Origin: Phycisphaerales bacterium
Lineage (GTDB): Bacteria > Planctomycetota > Phycisphaerae > Phycisphaerales > UBA1924
Direction of reading: 5' to 3'
Length of the DNA stretch: 35,060 bases
NCBI GenBank assembly: GCA_007694925.1
Contig: REET01000139.1
Location: 1-35,060, forward strand
The notes below the pieces were generated by a model. It saw nothing but the letters and a program-made list of their open reading frames with translations, searched no databases and was not told the DNA's origin. The position numbers and the translations under genes were made by a program. Below, piece by piece: positions 31,913 to 35,060 of the stretch; position 1 is the first letter of the stretch; each line of letters starts with the position of its first letter.

Positions 31913-31977
31913 TTTCCGCTCGGCGATTTTGAGCGCATCACAGATCGAGGGCTGAAGTGGATCCGCTTGCGCGGCCT

Positions 31978-32010
31978 CCCTATGCCCAGCGCCCTGCTCC
32001 CCGCGCTCCC
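31978..32010 (-). repeat. G-quadruplex-type G-tract array behind the DUF11 gene terminator
   Basis: On the minus strand, directly after the T-run of the terminator of the DUF11 gene, five G-tracts of 3-4 are joined by AGCGC, AGCA, CGCT and CATA. It is the third array of the same make-up and again lies in the sense orientation behind a gene. Confidence 0.72.
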
Positions 32011-32041
32011 AAAAAAACCGACGGGCCTTTCGGCCCGTCGG
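32011..32041 (-). terminator. perfect intrinsic terminator with GAAA tetraloop after the DUF11 gene
   Basis: On the minus strand ccgacgggcc-gaaa-ggcccgtcgg is a perfect 10-bp stem closed by a GNRA-type tetraloop, followed directly by seven Ts. It lies 30 bases after the DUF11 stop. On the plus strand the stem may also help to end FHA-GspE transcription. Confidence 0.92.
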
Positions 32042-32070
32042 GTCGTTTCACCTGGATGTCTCGGCCCGTC

Positions 32071-33651
32071 TTAGCGGAAGAGGCGTGTGGCCTCGGTGGC
32101 GCGGACGGGGCTGGTGAGGTTGTCGCTGATCATCTCGACCGCGAAGCGGACGTCGCCCTCGTCGATCGCGCGGACGCGGACGCGCCATTCGGCGACCTGG
32201 CGGGCGCCGAGGCGTCCGAGGGGCTCGAAGGTCAGGACGCCGTTCTCGAGCGTCGCCTCGGTGGGGCCGGCGGTGCTGACGAGCTCGAACTCCGGCGGGA
32301 TCTGGCAGCGGATGGCGATGTTGGTGTCCGCCCTGGAACCCTGGTTGGTGATGGTGATCACATAGGTCTCGGTCTGGCCGACCTCGACCGGGTCGTTGAT
32401 GTCGATGAGCTCCATCAGGATGGCGGGGATGCCGATGATGTTCGAGCTTGCCTCGGCGTTGGCGGCGGTCTCGACGCAGTCGCCGTTGGCGGTGGCGCGG
32501 CTCCGGACGCGTACGTCCTCGGTGTGGCGGAGGCTGACGGAGACTTCACGCTCCTGGCCCGCGGCGAGGGTGCCGACATTGAACAGGACGCGCTCGCCAT
32601 CGACTTCGCCGCCCTCGGAGTGCTCCATGAGCTCGGGGCCGGTGGGCAGTGCGACAGCGACGATGGTGTTGTGGCTGGGGGCGTCGCCGGTGTTGCGGAC
32701 GGTGTAGCGGTGCGTGAAGCTGCGGAAGAGGTACGCCTCCTGCGGGGCCGAGGCTTCCAGCTCGAGCGTCGGCTGGGTCACGAGGGTGACCGTCGCGTCG
32801 GACTCGGCGCGGAGGTCGCCGTCGGCGGTCGCCACCGCGGCGCTCTCGAACTCGCCGACGCGTGAGGCCTCGGCGACGATCTCGAACTCGCGGCACTCGC
32901 CGGCGGCCAGGTCGCCGACGGGGATGTTGATCTCACGCCGTCCCTCGACGCTGAGGCCTTGGGGCAGCGTGTCGCGGATGCGGACATTTCGGGCGACGCC
33001 GGAGCCGGTGTTGCAGACGGTGTAGGTGATCATGACGCCGTCGCACCGGATCGCCTCGGGTGTGGCGGTCTTGGCGAGGGTGAGCTCGGGCTGCACGATC
33101 GGAACGACCGAGCAGAGGAAGTTGTTGTACGAGACGCTGACGCAGTTCCCGGCGGTGCCGGTGCTGCCGGCCTCGGCGACGACGCGGATGACACGCGTCT
33201 GACGCGGGCCGAGCTCGCCCAGGGCCCAGAAGAGCTGGTCGTTGCCCGCGGCCCGCTGGGCCTCGGGGTTGGACCGGGTGACGCTCAGGTTCTCGGCGCT
33301 CTCCTGGAGGACCGCGACATTCTGGAGCGTGTTGTCGGTGAGATTGGTGACATGGTACTCGTAGTTGAACGCGGCTCCGGGCGTCGCCGAGCCGGGCATC
33401 ACCGTGTGCAGCAGGATGGCGCTGGTGCGCTCATCGCCGGTCGGGAAGGCCAGGTGCGCAACGACCTGATCGCCGGTGGTCTCCGGGCGGTAGGTCCGCC
33501 TGGCCGGAGTCTGGCGTTCGGGCTGCGGCTGCTCGGCGCGGGGCTCGGGCTGCGTGGTCTGGGCGGGCTCACGCTGGGATGCACAGCCAGCCAAGGCGAG
33601 GCATCCGAGCACAGCGAGCACGCCGGCGAGGTTTCGTCGGCTCTGGTTCAT
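32071..33651 (-). CDS. lipoprotein with DUF11-type repeats
   Basis: This 526-residue exported protein is read from ATG 33651 (GAAGG upstream). It has a lipoprotein signal ending LALAGC (Cys23), followed by a Pro/Gln/Glu/Arg linker to about residue 60. The rest is a chain of about four beta-sandwich DUF11-type modules of some 115 residues. Each has the words Y.VTN, TYTVCNTGSG, HRYTVRNTGDAP or YVITITNQGSRA near its start and a LP.G / IPPEFE turn after. Such repeats form stalk-like cell-surface or periplasmic structures, and this lipidated form should sit on a membrane. Several paired cysteines (CVSVSYNNFLC, RCDGVMITYTVC) could form disulfides. It has a strong terminator. Precise role unknown. 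Confidence 0.88.
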   Translation of the reverse strand: MNQSRRNLAGVLAVLGCLALAGCASQREPAQTTQPEPRAEQPQPERQTPARRTYRPETTGDQVVAHLAFPTGDERTSAILLHTVMPGSATPGAAFNYEYHVTNLTDNTLQNVAVLQESAENLSVTRSNPEAQRAAGNDQLFWALGELGPRQTRVIRVVAEAGSTGTAGNCVSVSYNNFLCSVVPIVQPELTLAKTATPEAIRCDGVMITYTVCNTGSGVARNVRIRDTLPQGLSVEGRREINIPVGDLAAGECREFEIVAEASRVGEFESAAVATADGDLRAESDATVTLVTQPTLELEASAPQEAYLFRSFTHRYTVRNTGDAPSHNTIVAVALPTGPELMEHSEGGEVDGERVLFNVGTLAAGQEREVSVSLRHTEDVRVRSRATANGDCVETAANAEASSNIIGIPAILMELIDINDPVEVGQTETYVITITNQGSRADTNIAIRCQIPPEFELVSTAGPTEATLENGVLTFEPLGRLGARQVAEWRVRVRAIDEGDVRFAVEMISDNLTSPVRATEATRLFR

Positions 33652-33748
33652 GACCTTCTTCCCCTATTTGAGGCGTTGCTTCCCGGCCATCGGGACACCG
33701 CCATCAGCGATTCGGACAGGTTGTTCGTGCGGCCCCACATTGGCGTCC

Positions 33749-33777
33749 AGCCTAGGCGCAATGGATGCGGACCGCAA
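33749..33777 (-). promoter_or_regulatory. possible sigma70-like promoter of the DUF11 lipoprotein
   Basis: On the minus strand TTGCGG (33777-33772) and TAGGCT (33754-33749) are 17 bases apart. It would give a leader of about 90 bases before ATG 33651. Hexamer quality is moderate. Confidence 0.33.
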
Positions 33778-33869
33778 TACTGCGCGGGTTCCGGTCGGCG
33801 TGCGCACGCCGCTTTGTCCACAGTTTGCGCGATTTCAACCCGTTCCGCACTTCGACAGGTCGGCGGGGC

Positions 33870-34703
33870 TCAATCCGGGCGATCGGTGCGCGTCGGGTCG
33901 GGGCGGTCGCCGACGGGGATCCGGCGGTCGCGGAGCGCCGGAAATTGCTTTCGCCACGCCCGGATATGGGGGGTGTCGATCTCGATCGAACAGACACCCT
34001 CGTTGTCGCCTAATTCGCCGAGGATCTCGCCCTTTGGGCCCACGCCGATCGTGCCCCCGGCGTATTCGAGGTAGGGGTCGCTGCCGCAGCGGTTGACGGC
34101 GAGGACACAGGCCTGGTTCTCGATGGCTCTGGCGATGGCGAGTGCGCGCCAGTGGGCTGCTCTGGCGGCGGGCCAGTTGGCGCCGAGCACGAAGACCTCG
34201 GCGCCCAGATCGACGAGCGCTCTGAAGAGCTCGGGGAAGCGCAGGTCGTAACAGACGGCGCAGCCGACGGTGGTCTGGCGGTCGGGGTCGTCGGGCGAGG
34301 CGTTCCAGAGATAGGTGGCGGTGCGGTCGCCCCCGACGAAGTGGTCGGACTCTTTGCCGAAGCTGAAGGGGTGGATCTTGGCGTATTCGGTGAGGATCGT
34401 GCCGTCGGGCCCGGCGATGGTGGCCATGTTTCGGGCCATGGGTTCGCCCGGGGCTCTGAGGGTGCGTCCGGCGTGGAGGTAGACGCTCCGGTCGGCGGCG
34501 AACCGCTGGATGAACGCGAGGGTGCGTCCCTCGCGGTCGGCGGTCCGCTCGGTGTTCATGCTGAAGCCCGAGTCGAAGAGCTCGGGGAGGACGACGAGGT
34601 CGCCCGGGTCCGGCTCGGCGGCGTCGACGAGGTCGATCGCCTTGGCGAAGTTCCGCTCTGGGTCTTCCCAGGCGAGATCGAGCTGGACGAGGTGGGCCCG
34701 CAT
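33870..34703 (-). CDS. carbon-nitrogen hydrolase, omega-amidase (YafV/Nit2-like)
   Basis: This 277-residue nitrilase-superfamily enzyme is read from ATG 34703 (MRAHLVQLDLAWEDP); the track start would run 54 residues into the maf gene on the other strand. The Glu-Lys-Cys catalytic triad is visible: VVLPELFDSGFSMN (Glu near 45), YAKIHPFSFGKE (Lys near 108) and GCAVCYDLRFPEL (Cys near 147). The GFSMN word after the Glu points to the omega-amidase group, which hydrolyses alpha-ketoglutaramate or alpha-ketosuccinamate in glutamine transamination and methionine salvage. That substrate is inferred. There is no ribosome site; TACCAT lies 5 nt before ATG. It diverges from maf over 42 bases. Confidence 0.92.
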   Translation of the reverse strand: MRAHLVQLDLAWEDPERNFAKAIDLVDAAEPDPGDLVVLPELFDSGFSMNTERTADREGRTLAFIQRFAADRSVYLHAGRTLRAPGEPMARNMATIAGPDGTILTEYAKIHPFSFGKESDHFVGGDRTATYLWNASPDDPDRQTTVGCAVCYDLRFPELFRALVDLGAEVFVLGANWPAARAAHWRALAIARAIENQACVLAVNRCGSDPYLEYAGGTIGVGPKGEILGELGDNEGVCSIEIDTPHIRAWRKQFPALRDRRIPVGDRPDPTRTDRPD

Positions 34704-34745
34704 GCGCGATGGTACGGCCCGCGGGGGTTGTAGACTTCCCTCCAG

Positions 34746-35060
34746 ATGCACGGAGCGCAGGCGAGCAAGGACGCGGGGATCGGGGCTGCGCGAGGGGTGC
34801 GTCTGGTCTTGGCGAGCCGCTCGGCCAGGCGTCGCCTGCTGCTTGAAGATGCTGGGATCGAGCACGAGGCGATCGATCCGAGCGTCGACGACGGGGAACT
34901 CTCGCCGGGCGAGGTCGGGCCCGAGGCGTGGGTCGCGGCCCTGGCGTGGCTGAAGGCGAGGGCGGGGGCCGAGGCGATCGGCGAGGCGGGCGAGGGCGTG
35001 CTGGTGCTCGGGGCGGACACGGTCTGTGTGATCGAGGATGCTGGCGGCACACGGATCATC
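34746..35060 (+). CDS. maf: Maf-family nucleotide pyrophosphatase (C-terminus cut by window edge)
   Basis: This gene is missing from the track since no stop lies in the window. 105 residues are visible from ATG 34746. The Maf N-terminal motif LVLASRSARRRLLLEDAGI (about residues 20-38) is followed by DPSVDDGELSP, a helix with WLKARAGAEA, and VLGADTVCVI, which contains the catalytic Asp of the ADTVV motif. Maf proteins hydrolyse non-canonical or standard nucleoside triphosphates (dTTP/UTP or m7GTP in the studied members). A stretch of about 18 residues precedes the motif, so a later start such as GTG in GVRLVLAS cannot be ruled out. There is no ribosome site at the ATG; TAGACT lies 9 nt upstream. 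Confidence 0.88.
   Translation, partial: MHGAQASKDAGIGAARGVRLVLASRSARRRLLLEDAGIEHEAIDPSVDDGELSPGEVGPEAWVAALAWLKARAGAEAIGEAGEGVLVLGADTVCVIEDAGGTRII

Noticed and set aside
33814-33822. DnaA-box-like TTGTCCACA
   Set aside because: A single one-mismatch site without a cluster, AT-rich unwinding region or dnaA/dnaN nearby does not indicate an origin.

Overview
The window is a GC-rich (roughly 65-70% by eye) bacterial chromosome segment with densely packed genes on both strands. It most likely comes from a planctomycete of the Phycisphaerae type. Support for this: a Minf_1886-type protein (a family I know only from Planctomycetes and Verrucomicrobia); two small exported proteins with an IPLP-type variant of the PEP-CTERM sorting tail; oversized ResB and CcsA cytochrome c biogenesis proteins; and an FHA domain fused to a GspE/PilB ATPase. 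No rRNA, tRNA, CRISPR array, prophage or insertion sequence was seen.

Layout. 1-9.5 kb: a partial OmpA-family lipoprotein (-), diverging from an amidohydrolase (+), then a tightly coupled run resB-ccsA-3-methyladenine DNA glycosylase-Minf_1886 protein ending in a hairpin terminator, then an AI-2E-family permease. 9.6-11.3 kb: two tandem IPLP-CTERM proteins with look-alike promoters. 11.3-18.2 kb (all -): a TlpA-like thioredoxin protein, an ACT-domain protein, an A-type Fe-S carrier, a HATPase anti-sigma-type kinase with its STAS partner, and a 1112-residue secretin-like protein. 18.5-25.7 kb: an unknown protein (-) diverging from a + strand series: coaX, a TrmE/MnmE-like GTPase carrying a palindromic insert, a YfgM-like TPR membrane protein, an RluA pseudouridine synthase and a bacterial NHLRC2 homologue. 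25.7-30.0 kb (-): an unknown protein, an FMN reductase, serS and a VapBC45-like toxin-antitoxin pair just upstream of serS. 30.2-35.06 kb: the FHA-GspE ATPase (+), a DUF11 lipoprotein (-), an omega-amidase-type nitrilase (-) and the beginning of a Maf protein (+).

How the genes work together. resB/ccsA form system II cytochrome c maturation, and the TlpA-like protein could supply thiol chemistry outside the membrane. STAS plus HATPase form a partner-switching module. The secretin and the FHA-GspE ATPase are parts of a type II secretion or type IV pilus machine whose other genes lie elsewhere. Translation appears coupled by ATGA or GTGA overlaps at five junctions.

Most interesting leads: (1) three G-quadruplex-type G-tract arrays built from the same short words, all on the sense strand downstream of stop codons; (2) a two-hairpin palindromic element carried inside an open GTPase reading frame, next to a degenerate G4 motif; (3) a set of genes without Shine-Dalgarno sequences but with TAnnnT or TATAGG hexamers 5-10 nt before the start codon, candidate leaderless mRNAs; (4) the FHA-GspE fusion. 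I did not find a clearly new multi-gene system.
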